Of a DNA stretch of 45,454 nucleotides, positions 35,413-42,558 are shown piece by piece. Origin of the DNA: Alphaproteobacteria bacterium (GTDB taxonomy: Bacteria; Pseudomonadota; Alphaproteobacteria; RF32; CAG-239). Every line of letters begins with the position of its first letter. The first letter of the stretch is position 1. The notes beneath the pieces were generated by a model. That model did no database searches. It saw only the letters and a program-made list of their open reading frames with translations, and had not been told where the DNA came from. The translations under genes and the position numbers were made by a program. Location of the stretch: assembly GCA_017484225.1 (NCBI GenBank), contig JAFUTN010000037.1:1-45454 (forward strand), given 5' to 3'.

Positions 35413-36701
35413 AAATTTTCTCCTTTTGAAACATCATAATCAATTTCTACAGACTTAAATCTGAAAAACATCAACTGTTCATTACCCACATTGCGGCCTA
35501 TTCCTGCCTTTTCTTTCAAAATTCTGATGGTATTTTCCGTCAGCAAAGGACGCTCATTTTCCAGCATTAATGAATTTTTTCCTTCATACGCCACATACAA
35601 ACCGTCATCCGGATCCAAAACACCGGACACATCAGCATCTTCAGGAATAATCACTTTTTCGGCATCTGTCAAAAAATAAATTTCAAAGTATCTGATTATT
35701 TTATTTTTATCTGCCGACGTCGCATTTTCGGCAATTCCGGCAAGCGTGGCAACAACGGCATTTTCCTGATTATTTTCAAATTGAGAGAACACCGGATTAT
35801 ACTCTGCATCATAAGCTTTAACATATACTGCCGCCCTGTCAAACAAGCGATAATTTTCTTCATTTTTTTCCGGCAATACCGATTTTTGTTCTTCTGATTT
35901 CGGTTTCAGATTCGCCGCAAAATATTGCAGCAGTTGTTTTCCGTATTGGGTAACATATTGTTCTAAATTTATTTTTTGCTGATGCAAAGTAACTTCGTCT
36001 TTTGTATCGGATAAAAATTCGGCAACCGGTTTGCCGTTTTCATAAGCCGAAAACAGCTGTTCATCATATATATCAACCACACTAACCTGCAAATGCGCAT
36101 TCTGGGCATAATACACCGCATCATTAACCAAACGATTATCCTCAATTTTGCGAACATCAGCAACAAAAACAAGCAAACACTTATCTTTTGCCACACAGCT
36201 TTCTATTTCTGAGCTGTCTGCTTCTGCATCTTCCGGAACCAATACTGTTTTTATTTCCGTTTCAGGCAAAAAATCCGCGTTCAAATGTTCATATATTTGC
36301 AAATCGGGACGATTCTCCGAAACCAAAACAATTTGCTTGATGTCGTTATATGCCGCAATTTTTTTATAAAAATTTTGTATCAGCTTATACGATTCGCCAT
36401 TCATAGTTTCGGGCAGCAACAAAATTTTAGCCTGCGACCAATCAGATACAACAGAGTGATTGTAAAAAGTGGCCAATCCGTTTTCTGCACTTTTGTTGCC
36501 GCCGTAAAATACGGCAATCAACACACCTTCGGTATTTTTGCGATTATACTTAATAAAACCGTAATCCAGCGCTTTTTCGTAATTTGAATAAGAATTATCT
36601 TTCAGCTTGCGATAGTTCATCATACCCCAAGCAACAAGTAAGCCGATAAAAATCAGCCAAATAACAATTTTAACTGCTGTTTTTTTGCCGTTTCTTCGCA
36701 T
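35409..36701 (-). CDS. Membrane-anchored protein with AMMECR1-like C-terminus (tentative)
   Basis: A 430-residue protein with one N-terminal membrane helix (about residues 8-27) and a large soluble part. The C-terminal 130 residues include D-G-L-Y-V-A-Y-E-G-K-N-S-L-M-L, L-T-E-N-T-I-R-I-L-K-E-K-A-G-I and F-R-F-K-S-V-E-I-D-Y, an order that recalls AMMECR1 domains. The central part (G-V-L-I-A-V-F-Y-G-G, I-V-L-V-S-E-N-R) has an alpha/beta pattern that might be Memo-like. Both statements are weak pattern matches. It sits between serS (13 bases) and the metallopeptidase (4-base overlap), with no clear ribosome binding site. Confidence 0.7.
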   Translation of the reverse strand: MRRNGKKTAVKIVIWLIFIGLLVAWGMMNYRKLKDNSYSNYEKALDYGFIKYNRKNTEGVLIAVFYGGNKSAENGLATFYNHSVVSDWSQAKILLLPETMNGESYKLIQNFYKKIAAYNDIKQIVLVSENRPDLQIYEHLNADFLPETEIKTVLVPEDAEADSSEIESCVAKDKCLLVFVADVRKIEDNRLVNDAVYYAQNAHLQVSVVDIYDEQLFSAYENGKPVAEFLSDTKDEVTLHQQKINLEQYVTQYGKQLLQYFAANLKPKSEEQKSVLPEKNEENYRLFDRAAVYVKAYDAEYNPVFSQFENNQENAVVATLAGIAENATSADKNKIIRYFEIYFLTDAEKVIIPEDADVSGVLDPDDGLYVAYEGKNSLMLENERPLLTENTIRILKEKAGIGRNVGNEQLMFFRFKSVEIDYDVSKGENL

Positions 36702-36713
36702 TGTGCTATAAAA

Positions 36714-37997
36714 CTATTCAGCTCCTTTGCCGATAACTTTTTTACCGCCGAGATACGGTTGCAGCTTTGCCGGAATTTTAATTGTGCCGTCGGCCTGTTG
36801 ATGATTTTCCATAAACGGAACCAAAGCACGCGGAGTGGCAATGCCGGTATTATTCAGTGTATGACAAAACTTAACCTTGCCGCTGGCATTTTCACGATAG
36901 CGCAAATTTGTGCGGCGAGCCTGCCAATCGGTAATGTTTGAACAAGAGTGGGTTTCACGATAGCAATTTTGCGACGGAACCCATGCTTCCAAATCATATT
37001 GACGATATTTCGGAGCGCCCATATCTCCGGTGCAAACCTCCAAAACCTGATACGGCAATTCCAAATCTTGTAAAACTTCTTCCGAAATCTGCAACAATTT
37101 TTTATGCCATTTATCACTTTCGGCAACATCATTTTTGCAAATAACAAACTGTTCCGTCTTAAAAAACTGGTGAACACGGACAAGCCCTCTGGTGTCCTTA
37201 CCTGCCGCACCGGCTTCACGACGAAAACACGGCGAAAATCCGGCATACAATATCGGCAAATCAGCTTCCGTCAACAGTTCATCGGCTCTGAGCGAATTTA
37301 AAATCAATTCGGCTGTTCCGGAAAGATACAAATCATCCGCCGGCATATAATAAATTTCATCACGGGCAAACGGCAGATATCCTTGATTATACAAAGGTTT
37401 TTCTTTTGAAATTGCCGGAACCGTAATCAATGTAAAACCATTGGCGCGAAGCTTGTCCATCACCATCATGTGAATAGCCAATTCCAGCTGAGCCAAATCA
37501 TTTTTAATGGCATAAGTTCTGGCACCGGAAACTTTGGCAATACGTTCCATTTCGCTCCAGTCGTTGATTTCCATCAATTCAACGTGGTCACGTATCGGAA
37601 AATCAAAATGCGGAATCTCACCTACTTTGCGGCGCACAACATTTGCCGAATCATCAGGACCGTCCGGACTTTCTTCACTCGGATAGTTAGGCATGCGCAA
37701 AATCATATCATCAAACTTTGCCTGAATTTTCGTTAATTTTTCTTGTTCAGCCTTAAATTGTTCACCTATCTCTTTGCTTTTAGCAATAATTGCCGGACGT
37801 TCTTCCGCAGATGCCGATTTAATAGAATTACTCAAGCGATTTTTTTCTTCAGCCAATGTTTGTGATGATGTTTTAAACTTATTCAGCTCTAAATATGTAT
37901 TGATTAATTCATCAACTTTTTCTGCCGGAAACCCCTTACGTCCCAGACTCTGTTTAACCCAATCAGTATTTTCTACAATAAATTTAATATCCAACAT
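36714..37997 (-). CDS. serS: Seryl-tRNA synthetase
   Basis: A 427-residue class II synthetase. A long coiled-coil arm (about residues 30-100) that contacts the tRNA long variable arm precedes the catalytic domain, with motif 2 F-R-R-E-A-G-A-A-G-K-D-T-R-G-L-V-R-V-H-Q-F and motif 3 at the end (L-N-N-T-G-I-A-T-P-R-A-L). Length is normal. AGGA precedes the ATG. It heads a five-gene minus-strand run ending in the small lipoprotein. Confidence 0.97.
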   Translation of the reverse strand: MLDIKFIVENTDWVKQSLGRKGFPAEKVDELINTYLELNKFKTSSQTLAEEKNRLSNSIKSASAEERPAIIAKSKEIGEQFKAEQEKLTKIQAKFDDMILRMPNYPSEESPDGPDDSANVVRRKVGEIPHFDFPIRDHVELMEINDWSEMERIAKVSGARTYAIKNDLAQLELAIHMMVMDKLRANGFTLITVPAISKEKPLYNQGYLPFARDEIYYMPADDLYLSGTAELILNSLRADELLTEADLPILYAGFSPCFRREAGAAGKDTRGLVRVHQFFKTEQFVICKNDVAESDKWHKKLLQISEEVLQDLELPYQVLEVCTGDMGAPKYRQYDLEAWVPSQNCYRETHSCSNITDWQARRTNLRYRENASGKVKFCHTLNNTGIATPRALVPFMENHQQADGTIKIPAKLQPYLGGKKVIGKGAE

Positions 37998-38133
37998 TTT
38001 ATTATTCCTAAAAAACTAAGTGTCAAAATTATTTGGAATTATAAAGATTTTAGCAAACTTTACAACACAATTTTTGATATTATAAACTTTATTGCCGGTC
38101 ACTATACAGGAATGCTGTTTTGAATGCACAAAC

Positions 38134-38172
38134 AAAAAAGGTCCGGAGTTCAAACAAACTCGGGACCTTGAC
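38134..38172 (-). terminator. Terminator of the 93-codon gene
   Basis: On the minus strand an imperfect long stem (AGGTCCCGAGTT / GAACTCCGGACCT) is followed by a T-run. Confidence 0.8.
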
Positions 38173-38187
38173 TGTCTTTTCTTCTCT

Positions 38188-38469
38188 TTAGGAGACGGCG
38201 ACGAATGTAGCCTTAAACTCACGGATCTCAAGCTTTCGCTTGGGGTAGCTGGCGATAAGCCGGTCGCAAGCATCTGCAAAATCCTTTGCAAAGCTCTTCT
38301 TGCGACACTGTTGCTCCAGCACCTGTCGCTTCACAGCAACTTTGTCACTGGTGCTGTCCAAAACAGACAGAATCGCGTTAACTACACCGTGATGCTTGAT
38401 TTCATCACGAAACTTGGCTGCAATCTCACTGCGCTCCTCTCTTGAGAAGACTTTCTCTGAATTATTCAT
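38188..38469 (-). CDS. Small orphan protein, unknown, atypical base composition
   Basis: A 93-residue basic, helical protein without signal or membrane segments. The gene stands as its own unit: promoter TTGAAA-17-TAAAAT at 38527-38499, a leader of about 25 nt without a Shine-Dalgarno site, and a strong terminator at 38134-38172. Its codons use more G and C (ctc, cgg, gcg, ggc) than neighbours, as in the holin-like gene at 28217, which also lacks a Shine-Dalgarno site. This suggests foreign origin or unusual selection. No family is recognised. Confidence 0.6.
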   Translation of the reverse strand: MNNSEKVFSREERSEIAAKFRDEIKHHGVVNAILSVLDSTSDKVAVKRQVLEQQCRKKSFAKDFADACDRLIASYPKRKLEIREFKATFVAVS

Positions 38470-38498
38470 ACATTAAATATTTAAAAACCATCGTTATT

Positions 38499-38527
38499 TT
38501 AACATTATTACCCACGTTTTTCAAGTA
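38499..38527 (-). promoter_or_regulatory. Promoter of the 93-codon gene
   Basis: On the minus strand TTGAAA, a 17-bp spacer and TAAAAT. The predicted start is near 38492, giving a leader of about 23 nt. Confidence 0.65.
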
Positions 38528-38599
38528 AAAAAATTTTAAATTTTCATTATTGACATTTAATTTAATTTGTGGCACTTTCTTTTTTGCATTAATAAGGAT

Positions 38600-38676
38600 G
38601 CGCTCCTAGCTCAGCTGGATAGAGCAACAGCCTTCTAAGCTGTGGGTCGGGCGTTCGAATCGCCCGGAGCGCGCCA
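38600..38676 (+). tRNA. tRNA-Arg (anticodon TCT)
   Basis: A 77-nt cloverleaf: acceptor GCGCTCC/GGAGCGC, D arm AGCTCAGCTGGATAGAGC, anticodon loop with TCT, T arm with GTTCGAATC, encoded CCA. It decodes AGA, a common Arg codon in an AT-rich genome. TTGACA at about 38549 may be its -35. Confidence 0.97.
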
Positions 38677-38684
38677 TTTTTATT

Positions 38685-39419
38685 TTAAATTGATTTATGT
38701 GAAAAAAAGTTATCCGGCAGTGCATGTTGAAAATTTTTGCGAACTTCCGCATTTCGCACAATTTTACCGTCTTTTTTCATCTCGGAATAATGCCACCCGA
38801 GAACAAAACAATCCGTTCCCATCGTAATTTCTGCTTCCTTATATTCTACCGAAGATAAAATAAATTTTGCCGTAAAATCCAGCCAATATTGCAAAATATC
38901 GTTATGCTTCTTAAACAAAGCGCAGTTGCGCTTATATATTTTTTTCAAACTATCTTTCGCCGCATTTTCGGCAGCATAAGCACTTTTCTGCTTGCCCGTA
39001 TCAATGAATCCGCGATGCAAACTTTCTTCATGATAAGCATCGGCAACCGCATTTTGACGTGTTGCCTCATATTCCATAACACTGCGCAGCCAAGCTGCCT
39101 GCTGCTTAGATATATTTTGCCGATTTTGCCATTCTTGTCCGTTAATACCATATTTAACGGCAACATCATCAAAATCATAAGTATGATAACTCTTACCATC
39201 CGGCATCATCACACTATGCCGACGAGGCAACCCCTTATCAGTTTTTTCATCTATTTCAATTTTCGGATAGTGTGATGATATCACATCTTTAATTATCGCC
39301 GCCGAATACGAAAATTTAGCAATACCGGTGGCAATTTTTGTTCTTAAGTATCGGCGCATATTCTGCAATATGTTATTTTTTGCATCTTCATCTTTTTGCA
39401 TTGTTTTTCTGGCATCCAT
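38685..39419 (-). CDS. Hypothetical protein, unknown
   Basis: A 244-residue soluble, mostly helical protein rich in Lys, Ala and Gln, without a signal peptide. The ATG at 39419 is chosen because GGAG lies eight bases upstream; a longer reading has no such site. The central part (M-P-D-G-K-S-Y-H-T-Y-D-F-D-D-V-A) is probably a beta hairpin; the rest resembles coiled coil. It ends 9 bases from the tRNA-Arg 3' end on the other strand. No domain is recognised. Confidence 0.65.
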   Translation of the reverse strand: MDARKTMQKDEDAKNNILQNMRRYLRTKIATGIAKFSYSAAIIKDVISSHYPKIEIDEKTDKGLPRRHSVMMPDGKSYHTYDFDDVAVKYGINGQEWQNRQNISKQQAAWLRSVMEYEATRQNAVADAYHEESLHRGFIDTGKQKSAYAAENAAKDSLKKIYKRNCALFKKHNDILQYWLDFTAKFILSSVEYKEAEITMGTDCFVLGWHYSEMKKDGKIVRNAEVRKNFQHALPDNFFSHKSI

Positions 39420-39515
39420 CACAAAATCTCCGCAACCGTTACTCCGACCGCAATTATAAAACAACCTCAACTAATTGTAAACACAAATTATTTTGTTTAA
39501 GTCACACAAAAATCA

Positions 39516-39544
39516 TTTACAAAGCATATTTAATTTGGTATCTT
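39516..39544 (+). promoter_or_regulatory. Promoter of leader RNA copy 2
   Basis: TTTACA (39516-39521), a 17-bp spacer and TATCTT (39539-39544). The predicted start near 39551 coincides with the first bases of helix P1, as in copy 1. Confidence 0.7.
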
Positions 39545-39551
39545 CATTACC

Positions 39552-39741
39552 GGAGTGCGGAATAAACACACTTCAGGGCGTCAGAACCCTTTATACACAT
39601 AGTCGTTACGACTTTAAAACTTGCTGGTGTTCGCTTATCTGAGCGGATGTCAGCTGAATAAGGCTATGCCAAATAGGCTGAGCCGTTTATGTGTATACGG
39701 TTTCTGAACATCCGCCCACCTTTCAGGTGGCTTTTTTGTTA
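39552..39741 (+). promoter_or_regulatory. Structured, pseudoknotted leader RNA (copy 2) with terminator upstream of pseudopilin 3
   Basis: Homologue of the element at 28083-27886. P1 39552-39557 with 39569-39574; P2 39575-39578 with 39587-39590; P3 39592-39600 with 39689-39697; P4 39601-39605 with 39609-39613; P5 39651-39655 with 39676-39680; P6 39643-39650 with 39708-39715. P3 reads TATACACAT/ATGTGTATA here and TATATCATC/GATGATATA in copy 1: five pairs changed on both sides, pairing kept. The P4 loop differs in length while the stem is identical. Long unpaired blocks such as GCTGGTGTTCG are unchanged. The terminator (CCACC/GGTGG plus T-run, 39716-39737) abuts P6 and lies about 20 nt before the AAAGGA site. 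Confidence 0.8.
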
Positions 39742-39771
39742 ACTTTTTTAATAAATAAAAGGATGTTTGAA

Positions 39772-40377
39772 ATGAAATCAAATAATGAAAACGGACGCAG
39801 TATGATTGAGATGCTCGGAGTTTTGACAATTATCGGAGTTCTCAGTATCGGTGGAATTCGCGGTTATTCCAAAGCTATGGATAAGCACAGATTAAATACT
39901 TTGGTAAATGAATATTCTCATATTTATGCCGGCATACAGGAGCATTATGAAGGACTGTTAAATGAGGGAACTTTAACCGACATTCTGCCGGCATTGGGAG
40001 TTATTCCGGACAGCTGGGAGGTTGTCTATGCTAATAACAATTACAGATTTGTTACCTCATACGGAAACATCACACGTATTTATTCAGGTGCGCAATCAAT
40101 AAGTTTTGAAACAATGCTTATTCAACCCGGCACCAGTAAAAAAGTTCAAAATGCTCAGCAATTATGCGCAAAACTTATTAATGAATTCGCCTACCCGCTG
40201 AAAGAGCACGTCAGATCGGTAAGTATGTGGCGAAATTCTAATGCCGACGAAGTCTATTATGGTGACAAATATTGCACAGAAGACGTGAGATGCCTAAAAG
40301 ATATGACCATTGATGAGATGATGACGTTTTGTGATAAACCGACAGGACAAGGATCTGTTTTAAATATTATTTTTTGA
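39772..40377 (+). CDS. Type IV pseudopilin-like protein 3
   Basis: A 201-residue protein. The leader M-K-S-N-N-E-N-G is followed by R-S-M-I-E-M-L-G-V-L-T-I-I-G-V-L-S, the same prepilin-type signal as in the genes at 25763 and 26406. The globular part differs: it lacks the P-F-G-G motif and the Cys-rich end, and has Y-S-H-I-Y-A-G-I-Q-E-H-Y and a few Cys in the last third. AAAGGA nine bases upstream fixes the ATG at 39772; the in-frame ATG at 39763 overlaps that site. It is the gene controlled by leader RNA copy 2. Confidence 0.82.
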   Translation: MKSNNENGRSMIEMLGVLTIIGVLSIGGIRGYSKAMDKHRLNTLVNEYSHIYAGIQEHYEGLLNEGTLTDILPALGVIPDSWEVVYANNNYRFVTSYGNITRIYSGAQSISFETMLIQPGTSKKVQNAQQLCAKLINEFAYPLKEHVRSVSMWRNSNADEVYYGDKYCTEDVRCLKDMTIDEMMTFCDKPTGQGSVLNIIF

Positions 40378-40383
40378 ATATCT

Positions 40384-40514
40384 TTATAACACCTGATGAT
40401 TTTGCACTGCCGAAACAATGTTGGAATCCCCGAAACCGTAGTTGTTTTCCGCCCCGCCCCAAAAGTTTGTGCCGTATTGAGGAACAATTTGTTCTTGACA
40501 TTCATAATACACAA
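40384..40514 (-). pseudogene. C-terminal gene remnant C (shared Q-Y-G-T-N-F-W-G-G-A seed)
   Basis: A minus-strand reading frame without a start codon. It reads Q-Y-G-T-N-F-W-G-G-A-E-N-N-Y-G-F-G-D-S-N and then a short unique tail ending Q-N-H-Q-V-L. A stop codon lies a few codons upstream of the seed region. The seed DNA (contains GGGGCGGGGCGGA) is shared with remnants at 41290 and 42169 and is much richer in G and C than its surroundings. It is divergent from the next plus-strand gene. Confidence 0.55.
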
Positions 40515-40546
40515 ATTATCATAATTGCAACTTTAGGGAGTGCAAA

Positions 40547-41293
40547 ATGAGAAGATTATTTTTGATTTTAGGACTGATTTTGAGCATAAGCACAAATGCT
40601 CGGGCTGATATTTGCTATGATGTAGATAAAAAAATTGCCCAAAAGGCGGCTGATATTATAAGAACGCAAAAAGAAATCTATGAATATTGCTCAATTTGTC
40701 TTGATGTAAAACCAAAAATAATTAAGGTTGATAAGGTTCAGACCAATCGCACCGTTTATGTAAACGATAATGCCATAGATTTGGCTCATACTTATTACAA
40801 ACAAGATAATAAATTTGTTAACCTCGGTGTTGCTTCGGGTTGTATTAAAGCGGGAGAATATGATATTCCTGCAGAGTTAGAAAATTTAGATACTCACATA
40901 AACAGTAAAAACAAAATCAAAACTATAGAACAAGAATTTATTGAATGCTCAATTACATTAGAAACTGAAGAAAAAAAATGTGATGAATCATGGAGCATGA
41001 AATGTTTTGACCATCTGATGCAAGCTAATAGAAATGCTCAAACATGCTACAAACAAGTGGCAATAAATTTATTTATACATTATTATGATTTTTCAGAAAC
41101 TGATGCTGAAAAGAGAATTAATACGTTTCTAAAATTTTTATATGAGCAGTATTCTTTTATTTATAATGAAAGTAATTACTGCAAAAGAAATAATTGTGGT
41201 GTTTCACTTTATTTATACAGCGAATACGCCACAACCCAAGGACTATATCTTTATGTAAATAAAATTCTCGGAGCCGTATCTGCCAGAGATTAG
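40547..41293 (+). CDS. Secreted Cys-rich protein, unknown (possible immunity protein)
   Basis: A 248-residue exported protein; the signal peptide M-R-R-L-F-L-I-L... ends at A-R-A-D near residue 21. The mature part starts with I-C-Y-D-V and has Y-C-S-I-C-L-D-V-K-P-K-I-I-K-V and at least ten Cys, so it is probably a disulfide-bonded periplasmic protein. AGGGAG lies before the ATG. It sits between remnants of an effector-like family, and periplasmic Cys-rich proteins often serve as immunity proteins against wall-acting toxins. That role is inference from context only. Codon use is more AT-rich than in the core genes. Confidence 0.7.
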   Translation: MRRLFLILGLILSISTNARADICYDVDKKIAQKAADIIRTQKEIYEYCSICLDVKPKIIKVDKVQTNRTVYVNDNAIDLAHTYYKQDNKFVNLGVASGCIKAGEYDIPAELENLDTHINSKNKIKTIEQEFIECSITLETEEKKCDESWSMKCFDHLMQANRNAQTCYKQVAINLFIHYYDFSETDAEKRINTFLKFLYEQYSFIYNESNYCKRNNCGVSLYLYSEYATTQGLYLYVNKILGAVSARD

Positions 41294-41460
41294 TACTTGT
41301 TAAATCTGTTTTTATGACCTCTTTCAAATACTCTCTGTGATGGGTCATTTTGCAGATACTTATCCTCAACATTATTTACATTACGAATAAAATGGGAATC
41401 CCCGAAACCGTAGTTATTTTCCGCCCCGCCCCAAAAATTTGTGCTTATACAACCAAAAGT
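41290..41460 (-). pseudogene. C-terminal gene remnant B (shared seed, different tail)
   Basis: Minus-strand frame reading S-T-N-F-W-G-G-A-E-N-N-Y-G-F-G-D-S-H and then a unique tail ending F-E-R-G-H-K-N-R-F-N-K-Y. No start codon or ribosome binding site is present. Its stop overlaps the end of the plus-strand gene at 40547-41293. Over the seed it is nearly identical to remnant C at the DNA level; the tails are unrelated. Confidence 0.5.
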
Positions 41461-41489
41461 ATATATCGTAACTTTTTTAAATATTTAAC

Positions 41490-41517
41490 TTGACTTTTCC
41501 CAAAATAGTGTTATATT
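41490..41517 (+). promoter_or_regulatory. Promoter of the putative small RNA
   Basis: TTGACT (41490-41495), a 16-bp spacer and TATATT (41512-41517), one of the best promoter matches in the window. Start predicted near 41524. Confidence 0.7.
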
Positions 41518-41523
41518 GAAACC

Positions 41524-41648
41524 ACCTTAAGGAAATCTCTTTCCAATAGGAACGAAAGATTTTAATCGCCTATTGCGTATCTTATAACCGGGTGCAAGCT
41601 GTTTATAAGGATAAAGAGTAGGAGCCCTCAAACGAGGGTTCTTTTTTG
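41524..41648 (+). ncRNA. Putative small RNA, about 125 nt, unassigned
   Basis: A promoter-to-terminator unit with no ORF. Predicted structure: hairpin GGAAA/TTTCC (41531-41544); stem AATAGG/CCTATT enclosing a 15-20-nt interior (near 41546-41575); stem CTTATAA/TTATAAG extended by TAT/ATA past a bulged G (near 41578-41613), with loop CCGGGTGCAAGCTGT; then a terminator (CCCTC/GAGGG plus six T). The gene on the far side converges, so this is not an obvious leader. It does not match 6S, SRP, tmRNA or RNase P RNA as I know them. Expression is inferred. Confidence 0.6.
41623..41648 (+). terminator. Terminator of the putative small RNA
   Basis: Seven-pair stem (AGCCCTC / GAGGGTT, loop AAAC) followed by six T residues. 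Confidence 0.88.
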
Positions 41649-41748
41649 TTTATTTATCAATATAATACATTGTGGAAATAATATCCTCATCATTCAGGGG
41701 ATACATAATTTAATATCTTCATTTTGTTATGTGAATATTGCGCCTACA

Positions 41749-42078
41749 TTATAGTATTTCTAAAAAGATGGTTATAAAATATAGAGAAGAAAGAAATATA
41801 ATCTTTGCCAACATGGGATGATTACGCATATTACTCGTCCCGACAAAAAACAACAATGCAAAGATAATTAACGTTAATTTTGTTAATGCTAAATAAGCAT
41901 CTTGGCTATATACGAACCATTTTTCATTTATCCAAATATTATATTGCTTTGGGGATGGAGATATATAAAACAACATCAAAATAAGATAAAATAATAAATA
42001 TGGTAATATATACCACTTAAACATCCAAAGAAGCTTAAATGTTTCTTTTACACTTTTCTTTATTTTTTCGCGAAGCAT
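41749..42078 (-). CDS. Small three-helix membrane protein, unknown
   Basis: A 109-residue protein with a basic amphipathic N-terminus and three hydrophobic helices (about 20-40, 65-82 and 88-108). AGGA lies upstream of the ATG. It lies just downstream, in the same orientation, of the broken transpeptidase-like gene at 42169-42480, separated by a terminator. By position it could be an immunity protein to that effector, but nothing in the sequence proves this. Confidence 0.6.
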   Translation of the reverse strand: MLREKIKKSVKETFKLLWMFKWYILPYLLFYLILMLFYISPSPKQYNIWINEKWFVYSQDAYLALTKLTLIIFALLFFVGTSNMRNHPMLAKIIFLSSLYFITIFLEIL

Positions 42079-42124
42079 TGTGTTATCCTAACAGTTGTAT
42101 TCATAAAAATTATAACAGTTCAAA

Positions 42125-42155
42125 CAAAAAAGGGCAAGAAAAAATCTTACCCTTT
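42125..42155 (-). terminator. Terminator after remnant A
   Basis: On the minus strand AAGGGTAAGA / TCTTGCCCTT (one G-T pair) with a T-run, placed just after the stop of remnant A, as for a genuine former gene. Confidence 0.85.
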
Positions 42156-42168
42156 CCGCTACTTAGAA

Positions 42169-42480
42169 CTACCGGCCTTTCGGATATTTAACATATACAG
42201 GAACAGAATCTTGGCAATCATCTAAATAATCACTCAGTTTTCCGGTTTGCCATGGAATATCAATATATCCTGCCGAACCTTTAGTTAATCCGCCATGTAT
42301 TATAAATCCGGAACGACCATAGGTATTGGTATTAGCATCCGCCCCGCCCCAAAAGTTTGTGCCGTATTGAGGGTAGTTTTCGGTTATGCCCTAGTTGTTA
42401 AGCTGTTTTATCACCTCTTGCTCACGGTTATGGCGCAGATTTTGATATTGCACCGACCGATATTTGCTATTCTTATAATA
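42169..42480 (-). pseudogene. Broken L,D-transpeptidase-like gene (remnant A)
   Basis: A minus-strand frame reads N-S-K-Y-R-S-V-Q-Y-Q-N-L-R-H ... Q-L-N-N, then an in-frame TAG at 42393-42391, then Y-P-Q-Y-G-T-N-F-W-G-G-A-D and Y-G-R-S-G-F-I-I-H-G-G ... K-G-S-A-G-Y-I-D-I, ending K-Y-P-K-G-R. I-I-H-G-G followed by G-S-A-G-x-I resembles YkuD/DUF2778-type catalytic regions (H-G ... S-x-G-C-I), including Tlde1-like effectors. The expected catalytic Cys is Tyr (TAT, one base from TGT). The start codon is missing and a terminator hairpin lies just upstream. The gene is dead by three criteria. Confidence 0.6.
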
Positions 42481-42486
42481 GGATAC

Positions 42487-42525
42487 AAAAAAATCGGCTA
42501 TTCAAAGGATAACCGATTTTTTTTG
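42487..42525. terminator. Terminator between remnant A and mscL
   Basis: An inverted repeat (AATCGGCTAT / ATAACCGATT, one mismatch) with A-rich and T-rich flanks. It can end plus-strand transcripts and may also serve mscL. Confidence 0.8.
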
Positions 42526-42558
42526 TTTCTCTCTTTCAACAAAAATCTTTTGCTTGAT

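Noticed and set aside
27886..39741. The two leader copies as inverted repeats of a transposon or invertible segment
   Set aside because: They are diverged, changed mainly in base-paired positions, have promoters and terminators, and enclose 11 kb of ordinary genes without a recombinase. A regulatory RNA explains them better.
41524..41648. Small RNA as a third copy of the leader family or a known housekeeping RNA
   Set aside because: No shared blocks with the leaders at 27886 and 39552, and none of the signature motifs of SRP RNA, tmRNA or RNase P RNA is visible.
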